Positions 46,754 through 54,664 of a stretch of DNA of 64,000 nt are shown here, piece by piece. Positions within the stretch are counted from its first letter, which is position 1. Every line of letters begins with the position of its first letter. Made by a program: the position numbers and the translations under genes. A model generated the notes under the pieces. The model saw nothing but the letters and a program-made list of their open reading frames with translations, was not told where the DNA came from and made no database searches. The stretch comes from Paracidovorax konjaci (GTDB lineage Bacteria > Pseudomonadota > Gammaproteobacteria > Burkholderiales > Burkholderiaceae_C): NCBI RefSeq assembly GCF_900112675.1, contig NZ_FOMQ01000004.1:62001-126000 (forward strand), written 5' to 3'.

Positions 46754-47104
46754 ATGAAGAAAATCACCACCCTAATCCTGGCCGCCACGTTGTCGGCTTC
46801 TGCCGCATTCGCGCAGCAGAAGATGGACAGTATGAAAACTATGGACATGGCCAAGAAGCCAGCCGCCGAAGCCTCGATGGATCAAAAAACCCATAAGGCA
46901 GTAGGCGTGGTCAAGAAGGTCGATCCCAAGGCAGGTGTTGTCACGTTGGCCCACGAGGCCGTCAACAGCCTGAACTGGCCGCCGATGACCATGGGTTTCA
47001 TGGTTAAGGACAAGATGCTATTGGACAAACTTGCCGTAGGCAAAAAGGTGGATTTTGAGTTCGTGCAGGACGCCAGCGGATATGTCGTCACTGCGGTGAA
47101 ATAG
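46754..47104 (+). CDS. cusF: CusF periplasmic Cu/Ag chaperone
   Basis: The 116-residue precursor has a signal peptide (to SAAFA-QQK) and a Met-rich stretch (KMDSMKTMDMA). The CusF OB domain has LAHEAVNSLNWPPMTMGF: His, Trp, Met, Met as in E. coli CusF. It sits 36 bp after cusA in the usual cusCBA-F order. It should carry Cu(I)/Ag(I) to CusB. Compare the 34438 copy, which lacks the Trp. Confidence 0.92.
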   Translation: MKKITTLILAATLSASAAFAQQKMDSMKTMDMAKKPAAEASMDQKTHKAVGVVKKVDPKAGVVTLAHEAVNSLNWPPMTMGFMVKDKMLLDKLAVGKKVDFEFVQDASGYVVTAVK

Positions 47105-47135
47105 TCGCTTGGCCACCTCTCTATAGAATCAAACG

Positions 47136-47483
47136 ATGTTTCGCTCTTGGCGCCCTATAGTTCTAACGCTCATGCTGGCGTGGCAAGTCTGTGCCATGTT
47201 CACTGCAATAGCGGTGGGCGCTAATTCCTTGGAGCATCTGATGCAGCATGGTGGTGGTTTACAGCACCACCACCATGCTGGTCATGTTTTGCACACCAGC
47301 CAGTCCGATGAATCGACCATCCATGTGCACACCGATGGCAGTTCTAGTTCTATAGGACTGATAGCAACCGCTTGGGCACCTCTCATCAAGGTCGTATTTC
47401 CTCCTCCTCTGGTGTTCGAGTCCAGCTTAATCCCATCTCCTTGCCTAGACAGCCCTTTGCGGCCGCCCCAGCGCATAGCCTAA
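47136..47483 (+). CDS. His-rich exported protein, CzcI-like
   Basis: The 115-residue product has an N-terminal membrane/signal segment (LTLMLAWQVCAMFTAIAVG) and a His cluster (HLMQHGGGLQHHHHAGHVLH), with more His in TIHVHTDG. It ends DSPLRPPQRIA. This build matches CzcI-type proteins of metal-efflux operons (signal, His-rich core, terminal Pro-Pro-Arg). The gene follows cusF and may belong to the same transcript. Likely a periplasmic metal binder; the role is inferred. Confidence 0.7.
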   Translation: MFRSWRPIVLTLMLAWQVCAMFTAIAVGANSLEHLMQHGGGLQHHHHAGHVLHTSQSDESTIHVHTDGSSSSIGLIATAWAPLIKVVFPPPLVFESSLIPSPCLDSPLRPPQRIA

Positions 47484-47686
47484 GTTCGTTGCGAGCGCTG
47501 CTTCAACGCTTGCCAACACGTTTTCTTCCAAGTTAGCCCATCCGCGCGGGGTCTCCTGCGCCGTGTGACTTTGGTCGTTTCTGGTTTCTGTCTTCACAGG
47601 CCATGCCCCGCGTGCCAAACCAACAACCGTGATCACATGTTTGGTGCTGACGTTTGCTTTCACATGCTTGACCTTTTAGGAGTCGC

Positions 47687-47953
47687 ATGAAACTCAAACA
47701 ATTTATTAACAGGTTTGTTTCTCTATTAATAGCTTGGGTCATATTGCTGCTTGTTTTTGGCCTAATTGATAATCTTTTTCAAACCCGAATTCAATTGAAC
47801 ATGACCGTTTGGCTATGGTCTGGTTTGATTGTAATGATTATCAAAAAACTTCCCGCACCTTTACCAAGCTCGCAAGAACCTGATATTCCTGGAGCATTCA
47901 AACTCCTTTGGTGGACCACTTGGTGGCCATTCTTCTTGGTAAGAGGTAGATGA
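47687..47953 (+). CDS. Small two-helix membrane protein, unknown
   Basis: The 88-residue protein has two predicted membrane spans (VSLLIAWVILLLVFGLI and VWLWSGLIVMII) and a Trp-rich C-terminus (LLWWTTWWPFFLVRGR). I do not recognise it. Base composition turns AT-rich from here to about 48.3 kb, unlike the efflux genes before it. It lies before the orphan motA gene on the same strand with a 145-bp gap. Possibly transferred with motA. Confidence 0.55.
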   Translation: MKLKQFINRFVSLLIAWVILLLVFGLIDNLFQTRIQLNMTVWLWSGLIVMIIKKLPAPLPSSQEPDIPGAFKLLWWTTWWPFFLVRGR

Positions 47954-48098
47954 TCTAAGTGGTAATTTTTTGATGAAATTTTTTGCGTGCCACCATGGCA
48001 GCATGCAAATACTGGTTTGTTCATCAATTAATCTGAACCGTATTTATTTACCTTTATCAACAGACATCCAATTTTTTGCATATTAAAGGACCTAAAAA

Positions 48099-48959
48099 AT
48101 GATGGTTATTATTGGTTACGTTGTATCCATGGGATGCATTTTTGGCGTATACATATTTCACGGTGGAAATATATCTGTTATTTTAAAAGCATTACCTTTT
48201 GAACTCATAACGATTTTCGGAGGTGCTCTTGGTGCATTCGCTGTAAATAATCAACCCGAAGTGCTCAAGGCAACCATAAAGTTGATACCTCAGGCGCTCA
48301 AAGGCTCCAAATACACCAAAACACGTTATCTGGAGCTGCTCTCTCTGATGTATGACGTCTTGCAAAAGGCCCGTAAAGAGGGGCTGATGGCAATTGAGGG
48401 AGACGTAGAGTCGCCACACGAGTCCGAGCTTTTTAAGAAATATCCGGTTGTCGGCAGTGACCACCACGTGGTGGAATTTATGACCGACTACTTGCGGATG
48501 ATGGTGTCCGGCAACCTCAACGCCCATGAGATCGAGTCCCTGATGGACAGCGAAATCGACACCCACCATGCCGAAGCGCACGCCCCTATTGCAGCTATTG
48601 CCCGTTTGGCTGGTGCATTACCCGCGTTCGGGATCGTGGCCGCGGTGTTGGGGGTGGTCAACACGATGGGCTCGGTTGGGCAGCCACCGGCTGTACTGGG
48701 AGGCATGATCGCTTCCGCACTGGTTGGAACCTTTCTGGGCATCTTGTTGGCGTACGGAGTCGTTGAACCGCTTGGGGGTTTGTTGGAGCAGAAGTCTGAA
48801 GATGCAGGTAAAGAGTTGCAATGCATCAAGTCCACGCTTCTGGCCAGCATGCAAGGCTATAACCCGTCCACCGCGATTGAGTTTGGCCGGAAAGTGCTGT
48901 TTTCACAGCACCGCCCGAGCTTTTCGGAACTGGAGGCGCAAGTCCGAGGAAAAAAATAG
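48099..48959 (+). CDS. motA: Flagellar motor stator protein MotA, orphan
   Basis: The 286-residue MotA homologue has its four membrane spans: residues 2-22 and 32-50, then GALPAFGIVAAVLGVVNTMG and IASALVGTFLGILLAYGVVEPLGG. The Pro-containing stator motif ALPAFGIVAAVLGVV is conserved, and the cytoplasmic loop carries the charged region MTDYLRMMVSGNLNAHEIE. No motB or other flagellar gene lies beside it; cadR follows on the other strand. The first quarter of the gene is AT-rich and the rest GC-rich, suggesting a mosaic. Full length, so it might work with a MotB from elsewhere. Confidence 0.9.
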   Translation: MMVIIGYVVSMGCIFGVYIFHGGNISVILKALPFELITIFGGALGAFAVNNQPEVLKATIKLIPQALKGSKYTKTRYLELLSLMYDVLQKARKEGLMAIEGDVESPHESELFKKYPVVGSDHHVVEFMTDYLRMMVSGNLNAHEIESLMDSEIDTHHAEAHAPIAAIARLAGALPAFGIVAAVLGVVNTMGSVGQPPAVLGGMIASALVGTFLGILLAYGVVEPLGGLLEQKSEDAGKELQCIKSTLLASMQGYNPSTAIEFGRKVLFSQHRPSFSELEAQVRGKK

Positions 48960-49019
48960 AAGCGGTGCGTCCCGGCGAGTAGTCGCCCCGGCGATGCACA
49001 AATACGCGGCTAGGGCCAG

Positions 49020-49451
49020 TCACCCAAGATGGGTATGGCGCTCTTGCCTTGTATCGGCCTCCATCGTCGTCAACCCCTGCAAGATGCCACAGGCATCCAC
49101 TGCCTGCTCGCCTTCGCAACGCTTCCGCAGCACGGCCAGCTGCTGCTTGAGCTGCGTTAATTCCCGGATCCGCTCATCGACGTGGGCAATGTGCTGGTCA
49201 AACACCGTATTGATCGCGCCACAGCCGTCCGCGGGCCGGTCCGCAAGGGCCAACAGCGTGTGGATTTCTTCCTGGCTCATGTCCAGCGCTCGACAGTTGC
49301 GAATGAAGCGAAGCCGGTCGACATGCTCTGGACCGTAGACTCTGAAATTGCCTGCCGTACGTCCGGGGGTCAGTAGCAAGCCTTCTTTCTCGTAATAACG
49401 GATCGTCTCGACAGAACACTGCGCCACTTGGGCCAATTCACCGATTTTCAT
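49020..49451 (-). CDS. cadR: Cd/Pb-responsive MerR-family regulator
   Basis: The 143-residue regulator has an N-terminal winged HTH (KIGELAQVAQCSVETIRYYEK, then FRVYGPEHVDRLRFIRN). A dimerisation helix and C-terminal metal site follow: Cys in DGCGAI (about 77), RCEG (about 112) and ACGIL (about 121), as in CadR/PbrR. It ends with a His-containing tail (RHTHLG). It is divergent from cadA, with a typical operator between them. It should bend DNA and activate cadA when Cd(II), Pb(II) or Zn(II) binds. Confidence 0.92.
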   Translation of the reverse strand: MKIGELAQVAQCSVETIRYYEKEGLLLTPGRTAGNFRVYGPEHVDRLRFIRNCRALDMSQEEIHTLLALADRPADGCGAINTVFDQHIAHVDERIRELTQLKQQLAVLRKRCEGEQAVDACGILQGLTTMEADTRQERHTHLG

Positions 49452-49471
49452 AAGGTTTTCCCAAAAATGCG

Positions 49472-49502
49472 TTGACTCTATAGTAACTAGAGGTTGTGTA
49501 AT
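49472..49502 (+). promoter_or_regulatory. CadR operator and MerR-type cadA promoter
   Basis: TTGACT (49472-49477) and TGTAAT (49497-49502) are separated by 19 bp, the long spacer typical of MerR-regulated promoters. Between them lies the dyad ACTCTATAGTAACTAGAGGT (49475-49494), close to known CadR/PbrR boxes. cadA starts 23 bp downstream. Confidence 0.85.
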
Positions 49503-49525
49503 CGAATGAATTTCAGGAACACGCC

Positions 49526-51865
49526 ATGTCAGTACACGCCAAGCACGATCACGATCACGATCACGATCACGATCATGCCAAACACGACCATACAGCGCAC
49601 GATCATGCCCATGACCATGCGAAACATGACCACAGCAAGTCGGCTTGCTGCACCCCAGCTCCTGTAGCGGTGCACAACCATGGTGCTGATTGCTGTGGCT
49701 CAGCGGCTGCACCAGCGCTAACGCAGCTCGGCAAGGCAGAGACACGGGATGGAGGAGTTCAAACCCCCATCCGCATCATGCAAATGGACTGCCCAACGGA
49801 AGAAGGACTGATTCGCAAAAAACTCGGCGGTATGGCGGCCGTGACGGGCATGGAGTTCAATCTGATGCAGCGCGTTCTAACAGTTACTCACGAACCGAAA
49901 GCCATTGAGCCCATTCTGGATGCCGTGCGCTCACTGGGCTTTACGCCGGAAGTCGCTGACGGCTCATCAAAATTGGGCGAACCCGTCCCAGAGCATGCTA
50001 AGCCTTGGTGGCCGCTGGCATTGGCGGGAGTTGCGGCGATCGCATCCGAAGCGGCGCAATGGGCCGCGTTTCCCACCTGGGTAACGGCAATTTTGGCTCT
50101 GGTCGCCGTACTCTCCTGTAGCATTACCACCTATAAAAAAGGCTGGATTGCTATCCGTAATGGCAATCTCAACATCAATGCATTGATGAGCATTGCTGTC
50201 ACTGGCGCGTTGATCCTTGGCCAGTGGCCGGAGGCGGCTATGGTGATGGTGTTGTTCACCGTAGCAGAGCTGATCGAAGCCAAGTCCCTGGACCGCGCGC
50301 GTAACGCCATCAAAGGCTTGATGCAGCTCACCCCAGAGCAAGCGACCGTACGGCAATCAGATGGCAGTTGGCGCGACGTGGCGGCCAAGGATGTCATCGT
50401 CGGTGCTCGTGTCCGAGTCAAACCTGGCGAACGTATCGCGTTGGATGGCAAGATCGTCAGCGGCCGCTCCAGCATTAACCAGGCCCCGATTACGGGAGAA
50501 AGCCTGCCCGTGGAGAAAGCCGAAGGCGATCCTATTTTTGCGGGAACCATCAATGAATCGGGTTCGTTTGAATATGACGTAACTGCAGCCGCAGGCGACA
50601 GCACCTTGGCCCGCATCATCCATGCTGTCGAAGAAGCCCAGGGCGCCAAGGCACCAACACAGCGTTTCGTTGACCAATTTGCGCGTGTCTATACCCCGGT
50701 CGTGTTCGCGATTGCAGTGGCGGTTGCCGTTCTACCCCCTTTGTTCCTGGGAGGTGGTTGGTTTGACTGGATATACAAAGCCCTGGTCTTGCTGGTGATC
50801 GCATGTCCTTGCGCACTGGTGATCTCTACCCCCGTCACGATCGTCAGCGGCTTGGCTGCTGCTGCACGCTTGGGTATCTTGGTCAAGGGCGGTGTGTATC
50901 TTGAAGAAGGCCGCAAGCTTTTGTGGATCGCACTCGACAAGACTGGCACGATCACCCACGGAAAGCCTGCTCAGACAGATTTTGCGGTGCTGAATGGTGC
51001 CGCTGATGCCGATGTCTTCAGCCTGGCGGCTAGCCTGGCGGGGCGCTCGGATCACCCTGTGTCGCGTGCGGTAAGCGATGCAGCCAAGAAGCATGCGGTG
51101 CCATTGCGTAATGTGGATGCCTTCGAGGCACTACCGGGGCGTGGTACCAAAGGCCTGATTGACGGCACTCTGTATTACCTGGGCAATCACCGCCTGATCC
51201 ACGAATTGGGCCTGTGTTCGGATGAACTTGAATCGCGGTTGTCCGCACTCGAAGAACAAGGAAAAACCGTCATCTTGCTGGCCAGCGCTGAAGGCAAAGA
51301 TGGCGTGATCGGTTTGTTTGCCGTAGCCGACACGGTCAAGGACAGTAGCCGCCAGGCGATTACCGAGCTGCACGGGCTGGGTATCAAAACCATCATGCTC
51401 ACTGGTGATAACGCCCACACGGCAAAAGCTATCGCCAGTCAAGTTGGTATCGACGAAGCGCGAGGGGATCTGTTGCCCGAAGACAAGCTCAAGGTGATCG
51501 AGAGCAAGCTGGGTAAGGACGGCGCGGTAGGCATGGTCGGCGACGGCATTAACGATGCGCCTGCTTTGGCCCGTGCCGACGTTGGCTTCGCCATGGGTGC
51601 GGCTGGAACCGGCACGGCTATCGAAACCGCCGACGTGGCCCTGATGGACGATGACTTGCGCAAGCTGCCACGGTTCGTGCGCTTGTCTCGAAAAACGCAT
51701 GCGCTGTTGGTGCAGAACATTGTGCTAGCGCTAGGTATCAAGGCTGTGTTCCTAGTATTGACCCTCACCGGTCAAGGCACGATGTGGATGGCTGTATTTG
51801 CCGACGTGGGTGCCAGCCTCTTGGTGGTGGCCAATGGGCTGAGGCTGGTGCGGTTTCGCGGGTGA
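49526..51865 (+). CDS. cadA: Cd/Zn/Pb-exporting P1B-type ATPase
   Basis: The 779-residue pump exports divalent Cd, Zn or Pb. The N-terminus is a His/Asp-rich tail built from HD repeats (residues 7-37) followed by CC motifs (SACCTP, DCCGS) and an HMA-like domain whose usual CxxC loop reads MDCPTEE. Membrane motifs are CPC at Cys427-Cys429, phosphorylation Asp471 in DKTGT, and [10 protein letters not shown]. The modified HMA loop (DCPTEE) is shared by CadA/ZntA relatives of the beta-proteobacteria. Driven by the CadR promoter just upstream. Confidence 0.94.
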   Translation: MSVHAKHDHDHDHDHDHAKHDHTAHDHAHDHAKHDHSKSACCTPAPVAVHNHGADCCGSAAAPALTQLGKAETRDGGVQTPIRIMQMDCPTEEGLIRKKLGGMAAVTGMEFNLMQRVLTVTHEPKAIEPILDAVRSLGFTPEVADGSSKLGEPVPEHAKPWWPLALAGVAAIASEAAQWAAFPTWVTAILALVAVLSCSITTYKKGWIAIRNGNLNINALMSIAVTGALILGQWPEAAMVMVLFTVAELIEAKSLDRARNAIKGLMQLTPEQATVRQSDGSWRDVAAKDVIVGARVRVKPGERIALDGKIVSGRSSINQAPITGESLPVEKAEGDPIFAGTINESGSFEYDVTAAAGDSTLARIIHAVEEAQGAKAPTQRFVDQFARVYTPVVFAIAVAVAVLPPLFLGGGWFDWIYKALVLLVIACPCALVISTPVTIVSGLAAAARLGILVKGGVYLEEGRKLLWIALDKTGTITHGKPAQTDFAVLNGAADADVFSLAASLAGRSDHPVSRAVSDAAKKHAVPLRNVDAFEALPGRGTKGLIDGTLYYLGNHRLIHELGLCSDELESRLSALEEQGKTVILLASAEGKDGVIGLFAVADTVKDSSRQAITELHGLGIKTIMLTGDNAHTAKAIASQVGIDEARGDLLPEDKLKVIESKLGKDGAVGMVGDGINDAPALARADVGFAMGAAGTGTAIETADVALMDDDLRKLPRFVRLSRKTHALLVQNIVLALGIKAVFLVLTLTGQGTMWMAVFADVGASLLVVANGLRLVRFRG

Positions 51866-51911
51866 CTCGCGCAAGTTCTATTGAAATGCAAGTAAGCAAC
51901 CAAGGAATAGC

Positions 51912-52235
51912 ATGGGATTTTTCGATAACTTGTTCAACAGCCATCGCGGAGGCGGCCATGGCAGCAGTCATGGAGGCGGACACGGTGGTGGTCATGGTGG
52001 CAACTACGGTGGAGGCCATGAGTGGGGGCATGGCAGCCACAATGGCAACGGAATGCCGCCAGGAGGCAGTAACGGTGGATCGAATTGCCCAAACTGCAGA
52101 ACACTGAATGCTGGCAATGCCCGGTTTTGCCAACAATGCGGCACTTCCATGGTGCCGGCTCGTTGCGCTCATTGCGGCACGAGTATGCAAATGGGTGCCA
52201 AATTCTGCGGTCAGTGCGGTAAAGCGCCTGCATGA
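51912..52235 (+). CDS. Gly/His-rich protein with two zinc ribbons
   Basis: The 107-residue protein has a short start (MGFFDNLFNSHRGG), then a Gly-His repeat tract (about residues 13-45, units like GGGHG), a linker, and two Cys-x2-Cys zinc ribbons: CPNC...CQQC and CAHC...CGQC. There is no signal peptide. It follows cadA by 46 bp on the same strand. The tract could bind Zn or Cd and the ribbons are of the double zinc-ribbon type. Function unknown; a metal buffer or regulator linked to cadA is inference. Confidence 0.72.
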   Translation: MGFFDNLFNSHRGGGHGSSHGGGHGGGHGGNYGGGHEWGHGSHNGNGMPPGGSNGGSNCPNCRTLNAGNARFCQQCGTSMVPARCAHCGTSMQMGAKFCGQCGKAPA

Positions 52236-52373
52236 TGTCGGAGAAGCACCAGCGCCGTAGGCAAAATCAATATGTCACCGATCCTTTACGGTGTTCTCTT
52301 TGAGCGAATCCCGCTCTGTGAATCATCAACGATTCAACCTCTGTGAGCGGCGAAAGTGCACATCCATATCGCG

Positions 52374-52472
52374 ATGAAGAAGATAATTTTTGTTGTCATC
52401 GGGCTTTTCGTCGGCATCACATTTTTGAGTGGTGTATTGATCTTTGCTTTCCAGATGCTGCGAGCGGCGTAG
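52374..52472 (+). CDS. Possible 32-residue membrane microprotein
   Basis: The frame reads MKKIIFVVIGLFVGITFLSG and then VLIFAFQMLRAA: one strong membrane span flanked by lysines and a single Arg. GTG at 52356 in the same frame adds six residues. No clear ribosome site. The coding sense is supported only by the hydrophobic pattern, so this is tentative. Confidence 0.35.
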   Translation: MKKIIFVVIGLFVGITFLSGVLIFAFQMLRAA

Positions 52473-52559
52473 AGTGTGGCGCCGGCCTCAGTCACCATGT
52501 AAGAAGTACAGACCAACGCGCTTAAAATAATGTTTTCGCCGCGTGGCAGATGCCCATGC

Positions 52560-52940
52560 ATGCGTTTTATTCTCATGCCCCGCCTTTTCATCCTGTTGCT
52601 CCTGGTGTTGGCCTTCTTTCAGCTTGCCCTTGCTGGCTTGCCGATGACAGTCATCCCAACAATGACGACTGCCCAGGTTGATTTTAATGGCCACGTGGAA
52701 GATAGGCCAGGTCGTTGTTTGACTGAAACGGAGGCCTCAGGCCCGGGTCAAGCTGCAGCTAGCGACTTATCACAGTGCTGCGTGCTCTGCAGCATTTGCC
52801 AGCTTTGCCATGAGGCTGCAATCCTCGATGGCCAATCCTTGTGGGGAACTATCGGCCCGTTGCCGTACTCCTTTTTGCCGCTGGTGAATACCTACGCCAG
52901 CACAGACCACACTCCAAGTCTTAAGCCTCCAATTCGGTAA
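52560..52940 (+). CDS. Exported Cys-rich protein heading the lspA cassette (CzcI/DUF2946-like)
   Basis: The 126-residue product has an N-terminal signal (PRLFILLLLVLAFFQLALAG) and a Cys cluster in the middle (QCCVLCSICQLCHEA). It ends SLKPPIR. It shares the build of the 30091 and 39994 proteins. ATG codons at 52530 and 52560 are both possible; 52560 is nearer the signal. The gene precedes lspA by 87 bp. Function unknown; position suggests a link to metal resistance. Confidence 0.6.
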   Translation: MRFILMPRLFILLLLVLAFFQLALAGLPMTVIPTMTTAQVDFNGHVEDRPGRCLTETEASGPGQAAASDLSQCCVLCSICQLCHEAAILDGQSLWGTIGPLPYSFLPLVNTYASTDHTPSLKPPIR

Positions 52941-53027
52941 TTTCTGTCATCGGCGATCCGCATAAGCAGTCGCCATCACGTTTGGGCCGCTTCGCGGCCA
53001 GGAATTAAACCATTTCGAGCTTGGACC

Positions 53028-53549
53028 ATGTTCTCTCTTAGGTCGCCTTGGCCTGCGGGCTCGCCCCGCACCACTTCTCATTCCCGCCTGATCGCGTATT
53101 GCATTGCCCTCGTCATCGTGCTCGCGGACCAAGGTATCAAATACTGGGTGCATGAGTTCACGCCTTACGGCTGGCGTCAACCCGTCACATCATTCTTCAA
53201 CCTCGTGCACGTCTGGAATTACGGAGCAGCGTTCAGCTTTCTAGCTGACGCCGGCGGTTGGCAACGCTTCTTCTTTGGATGCGTTGCACTGATAGTGGCG
53301 CTGTGGCTCGTCGTAGCCTTGGCAAAGCCGTTGCCCTGGGTTGAACGCCTCGGCTACGCATTGGTGCTGGGTGGGGCACTTGGCAATGGGCTGGATCGGG
53401 CGCTGCGAGGCTATGTGGTCGACTTTCTCGACTTTTACGCGGTGGACTGGCACTGGCCAGCGTTCAATATCGCCGACATGGGCATCGTGTGCGGTGCGGG
53501 CATTTTGATGTGGTTGGCCATTCGCAACAAGTCGGTCGACCATGGTTAA
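53028..53549 (+). CDS. lspA: Lipoprotein signal peptidase (second lspA)
   Basis: Signal peptidase II cleaves prolipoproteins in the inner membrane. The 173-residue protein has four spans and the catalytic Asp pair: GNGLDRALRGYVVDFLDF and FNIADMGIVCG, both typical. The chromosome should have its own lspA with ileS, so this is an accessory copy, as seen in several metal-resistance islands (for example next to cadA or pbr genes). Lipoprotein substrates could be the Sco protein at 54665 or the outer-membrane lipoprotein at 30972. It overlaps dsbB by 8 bp. Confidence 0.9.
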   Translation: MFSLRSPWPAGSPRTTSHSRLIAYCIALVIVLADQGIKYWVHEFTPYGWRQPVTSFFNLVHVWNYGAAFSFLADAGGWQRFFFGCVALIVALWLVVALAKPLPWVERLGYALVLGGALGNGLDRALRGYVVDFLDFYAVDWHWPAFNIADMGIVCGAGILMWLAIRNKSVDHG

Positions 53550-53994
53550 TTTTCCAATGCCGATGGGACCTGGGACGACAGAGAGACAGTGGCCTCTGCT
53601 CCTCCTCAGCTGGCTCATTTCGTTGATTTCCAGCCTCGGCGCACTCTATTTCAGCGAGGTAGCGGATCTGGAACCTTGCGTGCTGTGCTGGTTCCAACGC
53701 ATTGCCATGTTTCCACTGGTGCTTATTCTGGGCATTGGGGCCTACACACAGGACGCGAGCAGCGTGAAATATGCATTACCGCTCTCCGCAATCGGATGGC
53801 TATTGGCAGCCTATCACTGCCTGCTGTACGGCGGTTTGATTCCCAAGGGCATTCAGCCTTGTGGCAAGGGCATTTCCTGCTCTGAGCAAAAGCTTGAACT
53901 CATCGGTTTCATCACTATTCCGCTGCTGTCTCTTGCAGCGTTTTCCTTCATCCTGCTGCTACTGCTTGCAGCCATCAAAGATATTAAAAAATGA
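53542..53994 (+). CDS. DsbB/BdbC-type disulfide oxidoreductase
   Basis: The 150-residue membrane protein has four spans with the two Cys pairs of the family: EPCVLCWFQRIAMFPL in the first loop and QPCGKGISCSEQ in the second. It should re-oxidise the adjacent DsbA-like thiol protein using quinone. It is the short BdbC form. It overlaps lspA at its start and the next gene by 4 bp (ATGA), so the three are translated together. Confidence 0.9.
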   Translation: MVNFPMPMGPGTTERQWPLLLLSWLISLISSLGALYFSEVADLEPCVLCWFQRIAMFPLVLILGIGAYTQDASSVKYALPLSAIGWLLAAYHCLLYGGLIPKGIQPCGKGISCSEQKLELIGFITIPLLSLAAFSFILLLLLAAIKDIKK

Positions 53995-54656
53995 CTAACA
54001 AGAAACTCACCATTATTGTCTGCGGCTTCATCGTGAGCCTTGGATTTGCTTTTGGCATCTATGGGCATTTCAACAAGCAGGAGCAAACAATGAGTCGGCT
54101 GGCCCGCGAGACAAATTCCGTCTTCAATCGCCCCCATTCGCCCGTCTATGGCCCCCAAGACGCGAAAGTACGGATCGTGGAGTTTTTCGACCCAGCCTGC
54201 GAAACCTGCAGGGCGTTTTACCCCAGGGTAAAGCGCCTGGTAGATGCGCAACAAGGCAAAGTGCAACTCACATTGCGCTACGCACCGCTGCATGATGGCT
54301 CCGACGTCGCGGTCAAAATCCTGGATGCGGCGCGTCTACAGGGCAAATTCTGGCCGGTGACTGAGGCGGCGCTCCAAGCTCAACCCGAGTGGGCATCCCA
54401 TGGCGCACCCAACCCAGAAAGGATCTGGGAGTTCTTGGGCAGCACCGGACTGGACATGCAGAAAGCCAAGGTCGATGCGGTATCGCCGGCGGTTCTGGCC
54501 ATCGTCAACCAGGATATTGCAGATGCAAAGGAATTGAAGGTTACCAAGACACCTGGCTTCTTCGTCAACGGAAAGCCTTTGAAGGATTTTGGCATCGAAG
54601 AACTCAAGGCTCTGGTGGAGGATGAGATCAAACTTGCTTACCCGAATGGCCGATGA
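53991..54656 (+). CDS. DsbA/DsbG-family thioredoxin-fold protein
   Basis: The 221-residue protein has a membrane anchor (TIIVCGFIVSLGFAFGIYG) and a thioredoxin-like DsbA domain with active site FFDPACETCRAFYP (Cys-Glu-Thr-Cys). The cis-Pro loop is KVTKTPGFFVNG. It is periplasmic. Coupled with the DsbB-like gene, it would form or shuffle disulfides, perhaps in Cys-rich metal proteins of this island. It is the standard neighbour in dsbB-dsbA pairs of such cassettes. Confidence 0.9.
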   Translation: MTNKKLTIIVCGFIVSLGFAFGIYGHFNKQEQTMSRLARETNSVFNRPHSPVYGPQDAKVRIVEFFDPACETCRAFYPRVKRLVDAQQGKVQLTLRYAPLHDGSDVAVKILDAARLQGKFWPVTEAALQAQPEWASHGAPNPERIWEFLGSTGLDMQKAKVDAVSPAVLAIVNQDIADAKELKVTKTPGFFVNGKPLKDFGIEELKALVEDEIKLAYPNGR

Positions 54657-54664
54657 GATAAGTT

